NCBI RefSeq assembly: GCF_003994475.1 | Contig: NZ_RZNY01000022.1 | Span: forward strand, 1 to 64,000 | Length of the DNA stretch: 64,000 nt | Source: Paenibacillus anaericanus | GTDB lineage: Bacteria; Bacillota; Bacilli; Paenibacillales; Paenibacillaceae | Direction of reading: 5' to 3' | Shown: positions 52,722 to 61,389 of the stretch, piece by piece | How the letters are laid out: the number at the start of each line of letters is the position of its first letter | Position numbering within the stretch: position 1 is the stretch's first letter | Made by a program: the position numbers and the translations under genes | The notes under the pieces: model-generated | Told to the model about the DNA's origin: nothing | Seen by the model: only the letters and a program-made list of their open reading frames with translations | Databases searched by the model: none

Positions 52722-53717
52722 ATGATAAAAAGCTATATAAAATCCATAGAATATTATGTTCCTAAAAAAATTGAGTACAATGACCAGAATGAGAAACTTA
52801 CTAAAAAAATTGGGATTAATCAAATTAATGTGGTTGAAGAAGAGACAGCAACTGATTTAGCATTTATGGCAGCAGAAAAGCTGTTTGAATCAGGAATTTG
52901 TGAACGAGAACATATTGACTTTATTATTTTTTGCACTCAATCACCGGATTATTTTTTACCAACCTCTGCTTGTTTGCTACAAGCAAGATTAGAATTGCCA
53001 ACAAAATGTGGGGCGTTTGATTATAATTTGGGCTGTTCTGGATACGTCTACGGGCTATCTTTAGCGAAAGGCCTAATTGAGACAGGACAAGCAGAAAATA
53101 TCTTACTATTAACTGGAGATACTTACAGTAAATATGTAAATAAGAAGGATCAAAGTGTAAAGGTACTATTTGGAGATGCGGGATCAGCTACACTGATTTC
53201 CAATGTAAATGCAAATGAGGATTATTTGGGTCCGTTTGTATTTGGAACGGATGGAACCGGAAAGGAAAATTTGATTGTAAGAAACGGGGGCGCTAGAGAA
53301 CCATATACAGAAGAAGCACTAATGGAGCTGGAAGATAGATATGGAAACTTAAGGTCCAACGCAAATTTATATATGAACGGTCCAGAGGTGTTTAACTTTA
53401 CACTAAGGGAAGTTCCACCAGCATTCTTTGAATTGCTTGAGAAGACAGGTATGGCTATTCAAGATTATGATAGATTTGTTTTTCATCAAGCAAATAAATT
53501 TATGCTAGAACATTTAAGGTTAAAATTAAAAATACCTGAAGAAAAGTTTACTGTGTGTCTTGAAAATTATGGTAATACTGTATCTTCAACAATTCCAATA
53601 GCTTTGAAAAACGAAATGGAACAAGGTAATCTCGATGACAACAATAAACTGTTGCTTCTTGGTTTCGGAGTAGGTTACTCATGGGCAGGTTGTAAAATGG
53701 TATGGAAAAATAGTTGA
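52722..53717 (+). CDS. 3-oxoacyl-ACP synthase III-like enzyme
   Basis: The 331-residue protein has the thiolase fold and the complete KAS III triad: Cys105 in NLGCSGYVYGL, His255 in FVFHQANKF and Asn285 in ENYGNTVSST. It would condense an acyl-CoA with malonyl-ACP. It differs from housekeeping FabH in sequence. The following ACP and SDR genes suggest that it makes a short beta-ketoacyl-ACP for a dedicated use. The ATG at 52722 follows GGGAGGG; a Met at 52707 overlaps that signal. Similar synthases occur in the flagellin-glycan islands of Pseudomonas. Confidence 0.88.
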   Translation: MIKSYIKSIEYYVPKKIEYNDQNEKLTKKIGINQINVVEEETATDLAFMAAEKLFESGICEREHIDFIIFCTQSPDYFLPTSACLLQARLELPTKCGAFDYNLGCSGYVYGLSLAKGLIETGQAENILLLTGDTYSKYVNKKDQSVKVLFGDAGSATLISNVNANEDYLGPFVFGTDGTGKENLIVRNGGAREPYTEEALMELEDRYGNLRSNANLYMNGPEVFNFTLREVPPAFFELLEKTGMAIQDYDRFVFHQANKFMLEHLRLKLKIPEEKFTVCLENYGNTVSSTIPIALKNEMEQGNLDDNNKLLLLGFGVGYSWAGCKMVWKNS

Positions 53718-53732
53718 AATGAGGGCGTATAG

Positions 53733-53972
53733 ATGGATTTCAAAAATTTCGTTAGAGAGTTTGAAGAAAACGTGGTTATGGTTGCTGAAGGTACATTAGA
53801 AATGAGTACTGTTCTAGAGAACTTAGAGGATTGGGATTCACTAGCTGTTGTGTCAACAATGGCAATAGCTGACAACATGTTTGGAGTTCAATTGGATGGA
53901 GAAGAAATTGTCTCGTGTACCACCTTTGGTGAGTTGATTGATAAAGTGAAAAATCAACTTTCAGGTGCATAA
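53733..53972 (+). CDS. Acyl carrier protein
   Basis: The 79-residue, acidic, helical protein has the phosphopantetheine attachment sequence WDSLAVV with Ser36, and the usual three-helix pattern. It is not the standard AcpP, which lies in the fab operon. A second enzyme set beside it (KAS III and SDR) indicates a dedicated carrier. It follows the KAS III gene by 15 bases and precedes the SDR by 3. Expected modification is by a 4'-phosphopantetheinyl transferase encoded elsewhere. Confidence 0.93.
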   Translation: MDFKNFVREFEENVVMVAEGTLEMSTVLENLEDWDSLAVVSTMAIADNMFGVQLDGEEIVSCTTFGELIDKVKNQLSGA

Positions 53973-53975
53973 ATC

Positions 53976-54746
53976 ATGCAGGATCCCTTTTCCTTAAGTG
54001 ATAAAACGATTCTTTTGACAGGTGCATCCTCAGGTATAGGAAAACAAATTGCAGAGACTCTAAGTAAACAAGGTGCAAGGTTAATTTTAGTGGGAAGACA
54101 TCAGGATACCCTTGATGAAACTAAGGGATATTTAAATGTGAATCTAAATCAAAATCATATTGTCGAGAATTTTGATTTAGAGCATGTTGATGAAATCCCG
54201 GGTTGGATGAAAGAAATCGTGTCTAAACATAATGTTAACATTGATGGAATTGTACATTCTGCTGGTATTCAAACTACCAGTCCCATTCGAACAATGAAAA
54301 TAAGTGAAATAGAAAAAATGATGTCTCTTAATCTATACTCTGGTCTTGCATTATTGAAAGGTTTGTCGAACAAAAAGGTTAATTCTTCTGGAGGATCGTT
54401 TGTTTTCATATCTTCAATTATGGGAGTAGTAGGTCAACCAGGAATAGTAGGTTATTCCGCTAGCAAAGGAGCCATAAATTCCGCTGTGAAATCATCGGCA
54501 CTTGAATTAGCGAGACATGGGATTAGAGTGAATTCGATTTGTCCTGGATTTATCCCTACAAAAATGATGGATCAGTGGTCTAAATTAGTAACACTAGAAA
54601 AGCGAAAAGAAACCGAAAATCAATACCCACTTGGTTTCGGGACTCCAACTGATGTTGCTTATGCAGCTGTCTATCTTCTTTCTGAAGCTGCTAGATGGGT
54701 AACTGGAACATCTATGGTTATTGATGGAGGGTACTCCTGTCAATAA
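53976..54746 (+). CDS. Short-chain dehydrogenase, 3-oxoacyl-ACP reductase-like (FabG family)
   Basis: The 256-residue SDR has the NADP-binding TGASSGIGKQIAE, the structural VHSAGIQ, and the catalytic Ser (FISSIMG), Tyr and Lys (YSASKGA). The closing phrase GTSMVIDGGYSCQ is typical of FabG. It starts 3 bases after the ACP gene. With the preceding KAS III and ACP it would reduce beta-ketoacyl-ACP to 3-hydroxyacyl-ACP. A direct role on a sugar ring cannot be ruled out. Confidence 0.85.
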   Translation: MQDPFSLSDKTILLTGASSGIGKQIAETLSKQGARLILVGRHQDTLDETKGYLNVNLNQNHIVENFDLEHVDEIPGWMKEIVSKHNVNIDGIVHSAGIQTTSPIRTMKISEIEKMMSLNLYSGLALLKGLSNKKVNSSGGSFVFISSIMGVVGQPGIVGYSASKGAINSAVKSSALELARHGIRVNSICPGFIPTKMMDQWSKLVTLEKRKETENQYPLGFGTPTDVAYAAVYLLSEAARWVTGTSMVIDGGYSCQ

Positions 54747-54768
54747 ATAAATAATTGGAGGCAGATGT

Positions 54769-55308
54769 ATGATCAAGTTTGTTAAGCTTCGTCAATATCA
54801 TCTAGAGCAAGTAATGCGCTGGAGAACTCATCCCAATGTAACACGATATATGTTTACAGACATTGAAGAAAATATGGATCATCAATTGTCATGGTACACC
54901 AAGATAAGTAACGATAACAGTCAAAAACATTGGTTAATATCTTATAATGACAGGTTAATTGGTGTAGTTTCACTTAATGATATTCAATGGGAACATTCTA
55001 GATGCAGTTGGGGACTGTACATTGGCGAGTTTGATGTGAAATTAATTGGAGGATTAATTGCACCTCATATGTATCAATATGTATTTGAAACACTGAAACT
55101 CAAGAAAATAACGGCAGAAGTATTAGGGAAAAACGAAAAGGCAAGAAAGACCCATCTTATGCATGGTTGTCGAGAAGTAGGAGTATATAAAAATCATATA
55201 TTTAAATATGGGGAATTTGACGATGTTTATTTATATGAGTTAATGGATTACGAGTGGCAAGAAAAACGAAATCGTTATGTTCACTTAAAGACAGAATTTG
55301 AAGAATAA
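54769..55308 (+). CDS. pseH: PseH-like GNAT N-acyltransferase
   Basis: PseH acylates the 4-amino group of UDP-4-amino-4,6-dideoxy-L-AltNAc, the third step of pseudaminic acid synthesis. The 179-residue GNAT-fold protein resembles that group (VMRWRTHPNVTRYMFT, then WYTKISND, IGVVSLNDI and a C-terminal LKKITAEVLGKNEKARKTH). Usual PseH uses acetyl-CoA. Directly after a KAS III-ACP-reductase trio, this member might use a 3-hydroxyacyl group instead; this is inference. GGAGG precedes the ATG. Confidence 0.82.
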   Translation: MIKFVKLRQYHLEQVMRWRTHPNVTRYMFTDIEENMDHQLSWYTKISNDNSQKHWLISYNDRLIGVVSLNDIQWEHSRCSWGLYIGEFDVKLIGGLIAPHMYQYVFETLKLKKITAEVLGKNEKARKTHLMHGCREVGVYKNHIFKYGEFDDVYLYELMDYEWQEKRNRYVHLKTEFEE

Positions 55309-55333
55309 ACCATGACAATTATGAGGTAAATGG

Positions 55334-56413
55334 ATGCAAAGAGAACTTTACGAAATTAATGAAATAGTAGTTTTTCGTGCGGATGCAACCAATAATATTG
55401 GGACTGGGCATCTAATGAGGTGCTTGATCTTGGCCGACGAATTACTGAAGCATAGTTATACTAGTATTTTTGTAGTTAAAGACTTACATAGTGACTTAAT
55501 CCAATATATAAATACTCGCGGATTTCAGGTCATTTTGATTAACGGTGAAGATATATCTATTGAGCAGGATGCAACAACTACAATTGAGTTCGTTAGTGGT
55601 CTTATTAACAAACCTAAATGGATCATTGTTGATCATTATGGAATTGATTATCGCTGGGAGACGATGCTAAGACCGCATGTGAAGGGAATTATGGTAATCG
55701 ATGATTTAGCAAATAGATCTCATAATTGTGACATCTTATTAGATCAGAATATCAGTCACAACTATAAGTTAAGATATAATAAGTTCATAACACCTGGGTG
55801 TAAGTTATTTCTTGGACCTGAATATTTAATTCTAAAAGAACACTTCTATGCCTCACGTCATGATATTCAGCCTCGTTCAGGAGCAGTTAAACAAATACTT
55901 GTTTTTTTTGGAGGAAGCGATCCTACTGAAGAAACCATGAAAGTGTTAAATTGTCTGAATAAAAATAACTTTAATGATGTTGAATTTAACTTGATAGTGG
56001 GATTATCAAATAAAAACAAGCAGGTTATTGAACTAAAAACTAAGCAACTGAAAAACGTGAATTTTTTTTGTCAGGTGGAACACATCTCTGAACTTATCTT
56101 GAAAGCCGATTTTGCTCTTGGAGCGGGAGGTATAACGATGTGGGAGAGATGTTTCTTGGGCTTACCCTCTGCCGTCACTGTAGTGGCGGACAATCAACAA
56201 GAGTCAGTGCTAGTTGCGGAATATCATCAGACAATATGGAATATGGGGTGGCATGAAAATATCATCTCACAGGATTACAATAACATAATTGAAAAGGCAC
56301 TTGGTTTACCAAATGTACTGAAGAGAATGAGTGAATATTGTCTAAACCTAATTCCAGGTAGTAGGCTAGATTATGTGATAAATGAAATCGTTAATCCGAT
56401 AAAAGCTGACTAA
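55334..56413 (+). CDS. pseG: UDP-sugar hydrolase PseG
   Basis: PseG removes UDP from UDP-2,4-diacylamino-2,4,6-trideoxy-L-altrose. The 359-residue MurG-like GT-B protein has the family motif RADATNNIGTGHLMRCL near residue 15-31 (the HxxR box) and the C-terminal LGAGGITMWERCFLGLPS block with the conserved Glu. Length is typical. The gene starts at ATG 55334; an ATG at 55330 is in another frame. It is part of the pse gene run. Confidence 0.92.
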   Translation: MQRELYEINEIVVFRADATNNIGTGHLMRCLILADELLKHSYTSIFVVKDLHSDLIQYINTRGFQVILINGEDISIEQDATTTIEFVSGLINKPKWIIVDHYGIDYRWETMLRPHVKGIMVIDDLANRSHNCDILLDQNISHNYKLRYNKFITPGCKLFLGPEYLILKEHFYASRHDIQPRSGAVKQILVFFGGSDPTEETMKVLNCLNKNNFNDVEFNLIVGLSNKNKQVIELKTKQLKNVNFFCQVEHISELILKADFALGAGGITMWERCFLGLPSAVTVVADNQQESVLVAEYHQTIWNMGWHENIISQDYNNIIEKALGLPNVLKRMSEYCLNLIPGSRLDYVINEIVNPIKAD

Positions 56414-56425
56414 GGAGAGTATTTG

Positions 56426-57481
56426 ATGCAAACAGATGAAATAAAAATTTCGAGTCGTTGGATAGGAAGAATCCACAAGCCCTTCATCATCGCAGAAATG
56501 TCCGGAAATCATAATCAGTCTCTAGATAGGGCATTAGAGATTGTTAAAGCTGCTGCCGAATCAGGCGTAGATGCTATTAAACTGCAAACATATACTGCGG
56601 ATACTATGACCTTGGATGTCAATACCGAAGAATTCATGATTAAAGAATCTGATAATCTATGGAAGGGAAATTCATTATACAATTTGTATAAACAAGCGTA
56701 TACCCCATGGGAATGGCATGCTGAGATATTTAAAAAATGTAATGAATTGGGTTTACTTGCATTTAGTTCGCCGTTTGATGAAACTGCAGTCGATTTCTTG
56801 GAAAGTTTGGATGTGCCGGCTTATAAAATAGCGTCCTTTGAGAATACAGATTTGCCACTTATTAAAAAGGTAGCTCGAACGGGTAAACCTATAATTATGT
56901 CTACTGGAATGGCAACCCCTGCAGAAATAGATGAGGCGGTACAAACCGCAAGAGAGTTCGGATGTGAACAATTGGTACTCTTAAAATGCACAAGCACTTA
57001 TCCGGCTGAGCCTACAAATTCTAATCTTGCTACAATTCCACATTTGAGGCAGCTTTTTAATTGTGAAGTGGGGTTATCTGATCATACCTTAGGACTAGGA
57101 GTTTCTATTGCTAGTGTAGCGATGGGTGCAACCGTAATTGAAAAACACTTCACGCTTTCAAGAGCTGACGGAGGTGTGGATTCTGTTTTTTCTATGGAAC
57201 CTCATGAAATGAAAAGCCTAGTTGAAGAGGCAACTAAAGCATGGCAATCGATAGGGACTATATCATACGGTGCTACAGAAAGTGAAAAAGACTCAAGAAA
57301 TTACAGAAGATCTATTTATGCATCTAGTGATATTAAGCAGGGTGAGAAAATTAATGAAGACAACATTAAAGTGATCAGGCCGGGTTATGGTTTACCGCCA
57401 AAATACTTGGATATGGTAATTGGTAGAACTGCTTCAATTGATATATTGAAGGGGACTCCTATTAGTTGGGATATTGTTTAA
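56426..57481 (+). CDS. pseI: Pseudaminic acid synthase PseI
   Basis: PseI condenses the 6-deoxy-AltdiNAc with phosphoenolpyruvate to make pseudaminic acid. The 351-residue protein has a NeuB-type TIM barrel (IAEMSGNHNQSLDRAL, IKLQTYTADTMT, AYKIASFENTDLPLI, VGLSDHTLG, EKHFTLSRADGGVDS) and a C-terminal SAF/antifreeze-like domain (residues about 290-351). The ENTDLPLI variant and FENTD loop match PseI more than NeuB. The ATG at 56426 follows AAGGAGAG by 6-7 bases. Confidence 0.93.
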   Translation: MQTDEIKISSRWIGRIHKPFIIAEMSGNHNQSLDRALEIVKAAAESGVDAIKLQTYTADTMTLDVNTEEFMIKESDNLWKGNSLYNLYKQAYTPWEWHAEIFKKCNELGLLAFSSPFDETAVDFLESLDVPAYKIASFENTDLPLIKKVARTGKPIIMSTGMATPAEIDEAVQTAREFGCEQLVLLKCTSTYPAEPTNSNLATIPHLRQLFNCEVGLSDHTLGLGVSIASVAMGATVIEKHFTLSRADGGVDSVFSMEPHEMKSLVEEATKAWQSIGTISYGATESEKDSRNYRRSIYASSDIKQGEKINEDNIKVIRPGYGLPPKYLDMVIGRTASIDILKGTPISWDIV

Positions 57482-57502
57482 CATTATAAATAGAGGTGTA
57501 CG

Positions 57503-58228
57503 ATGAATTTTACTGTAATTATTCAAGCGCGTATGGGCTCTAGTCGTTTACCAGGTAAGGTTTTGATGCCACTAGGTACAAGTTGTGTTCTTGATTACGT
57601 TGTGACTAGATGTAATAAGATTCAAGGGGTTCATCAAGTTATCGTAGCCACTTCTATACTTGAGCAGGATGATGCTATAGAAGATTGGTGCAAGCTTAAC
57701 AATGTTAATTGTTTTCGTGGGTCGGAAGAGGATGTTCTAAAAAGATATTATGATTGTGCCAAGAAGTATAAAGCTGAGAATGTTTTGCGTGTAACAGCCG
57801 ATTGCCCATTTGTGGATTATGAACTGGCAAGTGCGATGATAGAAACGATGATCGTAAAGCCTTCTGATATTTTATTGTATGAGGGTGAATTACCACGTGG
57901 ATTAGCTGTAGAAATAATTTCATTTGATGCTTTGGAAAAAGTTAATTATTTGGGGAAGGAAATTCGGCATCGCGAACATGTTACATATTTTGCATATGAA
58001 AACAAAGAATTATTTTCATCTGTTTCTATAAATGTTCCTAAACACTTGAATCACCCTCAGTTAAGAATTACTCTTGATACACAAGAGGATTATTTAGTTT
58101 GCCAGGCAATAGCTGAAGCCTTTCCAGATGATATACTAGTAAGTTCTTCAGATGTAATTGAGTATCTTTTAAAATCTCCCGAGATATCAAAGATTAATGC
58201 TCACATCGAGCAAAAACCTGTGATTTAA
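57503..58228 (+). CDS. pseF: CMP-nonulosonate cytidylyltransferase-like protein (PseF/SpsF)
   Basis: The 241-residue protein has the cytidylyltransferase signature IIQARMGSSRLPGKVLMPL and TADCPFVDYELA. SpsF-type members usually have the catalytic RxxGKxL element, which is visible here as SSRLPGKVL. It should activate pseudaminic acid to CMP-Pse for the Maf enzyme. The pathway would be incomplete without it, since no other candidate is present. SpsF members have also been tied to spore coat sugars. Confidence 0.85.
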   Translation: MNFTVIIQARMGSSRLPGKVLMPLGTSCVLDYVVTRCNKIQGVHQVIVATSILEQDDAIEDWCKLNNVNCFRGSEEDVLKRYYDCAKKYKAENVLRVTADCPFVDYELASAMIETMIVKPSDILLYEGELPRGLAVEIISFDALEKVNYLGKEIRHREHVTYFAYENKELFSSVSINVPKHLNHPQLRITLDTQEDYLVCQAIAEAFPDDILVSSSDVIEYLLKSPEISKINAHIEQKPVI

Positions 58229-58262
58229 GAAAATATTTGTATTAGCGGAGTTGATTGATATA

Positions 58263-59606
58263 ATGAGTAATTCAGAATTACTTCAGATGGATAGCCTCTT
58301 TGATAGATTATTTCCGATATGTAGAAGTATTACAGGTGAGGGTCTACGCGAAACACTTAATATATTATCTGGCTATATTCCGCTTGAACACTTTGGAGTC
58401 AAATCGGATACCGAAGTGTTTGATTGGATAATACCTAAAGAATGGGTAATAAGAGATGCCATATTAAAGGGTCCCGACAATAAGATTATCGCTGACTTTA
58501 AAATAAATAATCTACATGTATTAAATTACAGTGATTCGGTGGATAGTGTAATAGATCTTGAGGAGCTTCAACAACACCTTCATTCTATTCCTAATCTGCC
58601 TACAGCTATCCCTTATGTTATTTCGTATTATAAGAGAAGGTGGGGATTTTGTATCTCACATGAAGAACGTGAGCAGTTAAAGCCTGGGAAATATCATGCT
58701 TATATTGACAGTGAATTTATCGATGGAGAGTTGAACTTTTCTCATGCTATTCTTCCTGGTGAAAGTAAGCGCGAAATACTAATTAGTACCTATGTATGCC
58801 ATCCATCCATGGCGAATAACGAATTAAGTGGCCCTATTTCAGCTGTTTTTTTATATCAAAGGTTAGCCAGAAAACAGCGTAGGTTCACCTACCGCTTTGT
58901 GTTCCTACCCGAAACGATAGGGAGTATCAGTTATCTACATAGGTTTGGAGAAGAGTTGCGTCAAAATATTTACGCTGGTCTTGTTTTGACGTGTTTAGGA
59001 GGAAATAGATCTTTAAGTTATAAAATGTCGAGAAGAGGTGACAGCCCGATTGATTTGATGTGGACGCACCTAAATGATACAAATGTATTTAATGGGCAAA
59101 CGCGAATATTTACCCCTGATGGAGGATCTGATGAACGGCAGTATTGCTCCCCTGGTTTTAATTTACCAGTAGGGCAAATGGCGAGAACAGTTTATGGTGA
59201 ATATGCCGGATATCATAACTCGCTGGATACCAAAGCAGAGATGACAATAGAGTCATTATATTCAAGTGTTAATGAAATGGAAATATTGATTGAAGCAGTG
59301 GAATGGGATGGTTATTATATAAATAATTCTCCTTATGGGGAAGTGAAGCTCGATAAGTATGGGCTCTATCCTGATATGAATGCTGCAGGAGTAACAAAGC
59401 AGTTATCTTCTAATAATTTGAATGATAATAGAATACAACTGTCACGTATACTAAATATTTTAAATTATTCGGATGGTGAACATACATTAAGAGAGATCGC
59501 CTCTAAATGCAATGCAAGTATCTTAGACCTTATTCCTATTGTCAAGTTGCTATTAGATAAAGAGTTAATTTCAGGTCCATATGATGAGAGGAGAGATATA
59601 CTTTGA
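58263..59606 (+). CDS. DUF4910 (aminopeptidase-like) protein
   Basis: The 447-residue protein resembles the DUF4910/DUF2172 group, which has an M28-like zinc peptidase fold (STYVCHPSMANNELSG, FVFLPETIGSISYL and GGSDERQYCSPGFNLPVG with metal-ligand-like His, Asp and Glu). A small winged-helix-like tail (TLREIASKCNASILDLIPIVKLL) ends it. Members are frequent in surface-polysaccharide and nonulosonic acid clusters; the reaction is not known, and deacylation or hydrolysis of an acyl or peptide group is conceivable. A TTG at 58251 is in frame; the ATG at 58263 is preferred. Confidence 0.82.
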   Translation: MSNSELLQMDSLFDRLFPICRSITGEGLRETLNILSGYIPLEHFGVKSDTEVFDWIIPKEWVIRDAILKGPDNKIIADFKINNLHVLNYSDSVDSVIDLEELQQHLHSIPNLPTAIPYVISYYKRRWGFCISHEEREQLKPGKYHAYIDSEFIDGELNFSHAILPGESKREILISTYVCHPSMANNELSGPISAVFLYQRLARKQRRFTYRFVFLPETIGSISYLHRFGEELRQNIYAGLVLTCLGGNRSLSYKMSRRGDSPIDLMWTHLNDTNVFNGQTRIFTPDGGSDERQYCSPGFNLPVGQMARTVYGEYAGYHNSLDTKAEMTIESLYSSVNEMEILIEAVEWDGYYINNSPYGEVKLDKYGLYPDMNAAGVTKQLSSNNLNDNRIQLSRILNILNYSDGEHTLREIASKCNASILDLIPIVKLLLDKELISGPYDERRDIL

Positions 59607-60400
59607 GGCTTTTGTTGATAACTGGGTCGCATCCCCGCCATTCTTACGTTGCGCAAATGTTGTATAACGCAGGGTTCCTTTCATCACTAATAGTGGAGAA
59701 TCGGGAGGAATTCCTTCCTTCCCCTCCTGATAGTATTGTTGAAAGTGACAAGGAATTGTTTATTAGACATTTCAAGGAAAGAGAGCAGGCTGAACACCGT
59801 GCGTTCAAAGTTAATGAACTTAGTCATTGGAGTATTCCAATATTAAAAGTTGAAGCACCTGAGTTAAATAGCTCGAAGGTAAAAGATTGGGTCATTAATA
59901 CTACTCCTGATGTTGTAATTAGTTATGGCGTTCATAAATTAGGTAACAACATTTTGAGTTTATTTCCTAAGTATTCTTGGAATATTCATGGTGGGTTATC
60001 TCCCTGGTATAGGGGCAATACGACATTATTCTGGCCCTTTTATTTTATGAAGCCGAACTGGTCAGGAATGACTATTCATCGTTTAACGGAAAAATTGGAT
60101 GGGGGAAGCATTGTTCACCACTCAGTACCTGAACTTGATTATGGTGACGGCATTCATGATGTAGCTTGTAAGGCGGTAAAGCAGGTTTCTTTAGATTTAG
60201 TGGCAATTTTACAGAAAATTTCTTTAGGTGAGGAAATAGTAGAAACACTGCAAAAGAGTAGTGGTAAGCTATTTACATCTGCTGATTGGGAACCACATCA
60301 TCTCAGGGTAATTTATGAATTATTCAACAATGACATCGTTGATCATTATTTAGATGGAAAACTGGGACATTCCCAGCCTCCATTAATAAGAGCGTTTTAA
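59603..60400 (+). CDS. Sugar N-formyltransferase-like protein
   Basis: The 265-residue protein has the formyltransferase fold with the folate/active-site region NIHGGLSPWYRGNTTLFWPFY (Asn and His of the triad) and IHRLTEKLDGGSIV with the conserved Asp. It would add a formyl group from N10-formyl-tetrahydrofolate to an amino sugar. It starts with TTG at 59603, overlapping the stop of the previous gene by 4 bases. Formylated amino sugars are known on some flagellins and O-antigens. Confidence 0.83.
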   Translation: MRLLLITGSHPRHSYVAQMLYNAGFLSSLIVENREEFLPSPPDSIVESDKELFIRHFKEREQAEHRAFKVNELSHWSIPILKVEAPELNSSKVKDWVINTTPDVVISYGVHKLGNNILSLFPKYSWNIHGGLSPWYRGNTTLFWPFYFMKPNWSGMTIHRLTEKLDGGSIVHHSVPELDYGDGIHDVACKAVKQVSLDLVAILQKISLGEEIVETLQKSSGKLFTSADWEPHHLRVIYELFNNDIVDHYLDGKLGHSQPPLIRAF

Positions 60401-60411
60401 AAGGAGCATAA

Positions 60412-61362
60412 ATGATGAGAATTTTACTCACCGGCGGAGCCGGTTTTATTGGCCGTTGGGTCGCCAAGAGATTACTAGACGAAGGTCATCAGTTGTGGAT
60501 ACTAGACGATTTGTCGAACGGTCGTGAAGCTAACGTAGAAGAGTTCCGGAACCATCAGGGTTTAAGGCAGTTTATTAAGGGTACTATTCTGGACGAGGCA
60601 CTTATGATTAGTCTATTTGATGAGCATAAGTTTGAGATTTGCTACCATCTTGGTGCTTCAATTAATGTCCAAGATTCAATCGATGATCCTAAGACAACTT
60701 TCGACAATGATACAGTAGGCACATTTATTGTATTGGAGCAGTGCCGTAAGCATAACACAAAGGTTGTTTTCATGAGCACCTGTATGGTGTATGACCGTTG
60801 CAGCGATGAAGATGGTATAACGGAGTTACACCCTACAAAGCCGGCTTCTCCATACGCTGGAGCAAAGGTTGCTGCAGAGAACATGGTACTCTCTTATTAT
60901 TATGCCTATGATTTACCGACAGTAGTTATCCGTCCATTTAATACATATGGACCCTTTCAAAAGACAGGTGGTGAAGGTGGCGTAGTAGCCATTTTCATTA
61001 ATAATCACTTAAATGGTAAAGATCTTTGTATATATGGAGAGGGGACTCAGACCCGTGACCTTCTTTATGTTGAAGACTGCGCTAGATTTGTGGTTGCAGC
61101 AGGTTTTTCGAATACAGTTGATGGAGAGATTGTGAATGCGGGACTGGGTAAAGATATCTCTATCAATGAGTTAGCACTTCAAATTGCCGGCGATGCGTCG
61201 AGAATTAAGTATGTGGAGCACATCCATCCGCAGAGTGAAATACAAAAATTGCTCTGTAACTCTTCCAAAGCTAAGCATCTCCTTAAGTGGGAGCCAGAAG
61301 TTACTTTGGAAGAAGGAATTGCACGTACGACCGAGTGGATTAAATCTGGCGGTCTCGACTAA
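60412..61362 (+). CDS. NAD-dependent sugar epimerase/dehydratase
   Basis: The 316-residue extended SDR has the NAD loop TGGAGFIGRWVAKRLL, the catalytic segment SPYAGAKVAAEN (Tyr and Lys), and RPFNTYGPFQK. It resembles UDP-glucose 4-epimerase or dTDP-glucose 4,6-dehydratase relatives, but the serine-region text (STCMVYDR) is unusual for either. It likely makes a second sugar precursor beyond pseudaminic acid. From here on base composition is visibly less AT-rich than in 48-60 kb. AAGGAG precedes ATG 60412; ATG 60415 is an alternative. Confidence 0.83.
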   Translation: MMRILLTGGAGFIGRWVAKRLLDEGHQLWILDDLSNGREANVEEFRNHQGLRQFIKGTILDEALMISLFDEHKFEICYHLGASINVQDSIDDPKTTFDNDTVGTFIVLEQCRKHNTKVVFMSTCMVYDRCSDEDGITELHPTKPASPYAGAKVAAENMVLSYYYAYDLPTVVIRPFNTYGPFQKTGGEGGVVAIFINNHLNGKDLCIYGEGTQTRDLLYVEDCARFVVAAGFSNTVDGEIVNAGLGKDISINELALQIAGDASRIKYVEHIHPQSEIQKLLCNSSKAKHLLKWEPEVTLEEGIARTTEWIKSGGLD

Positions 61363-61389
61363 TCGTCAATAACTAAGGAGGAGACAGTG

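Noticed and set aside
56426-57481. NeuB (sialic acid) or legionaminic acid pathway
   Set aside because: The set with PseG, PseH, an inverting-type dehydratase and PseC fits pseudaminic acid; no GlcNAc-1-P nucleotidyl or epimerase genes of the Leg or Neu routes were recognised.
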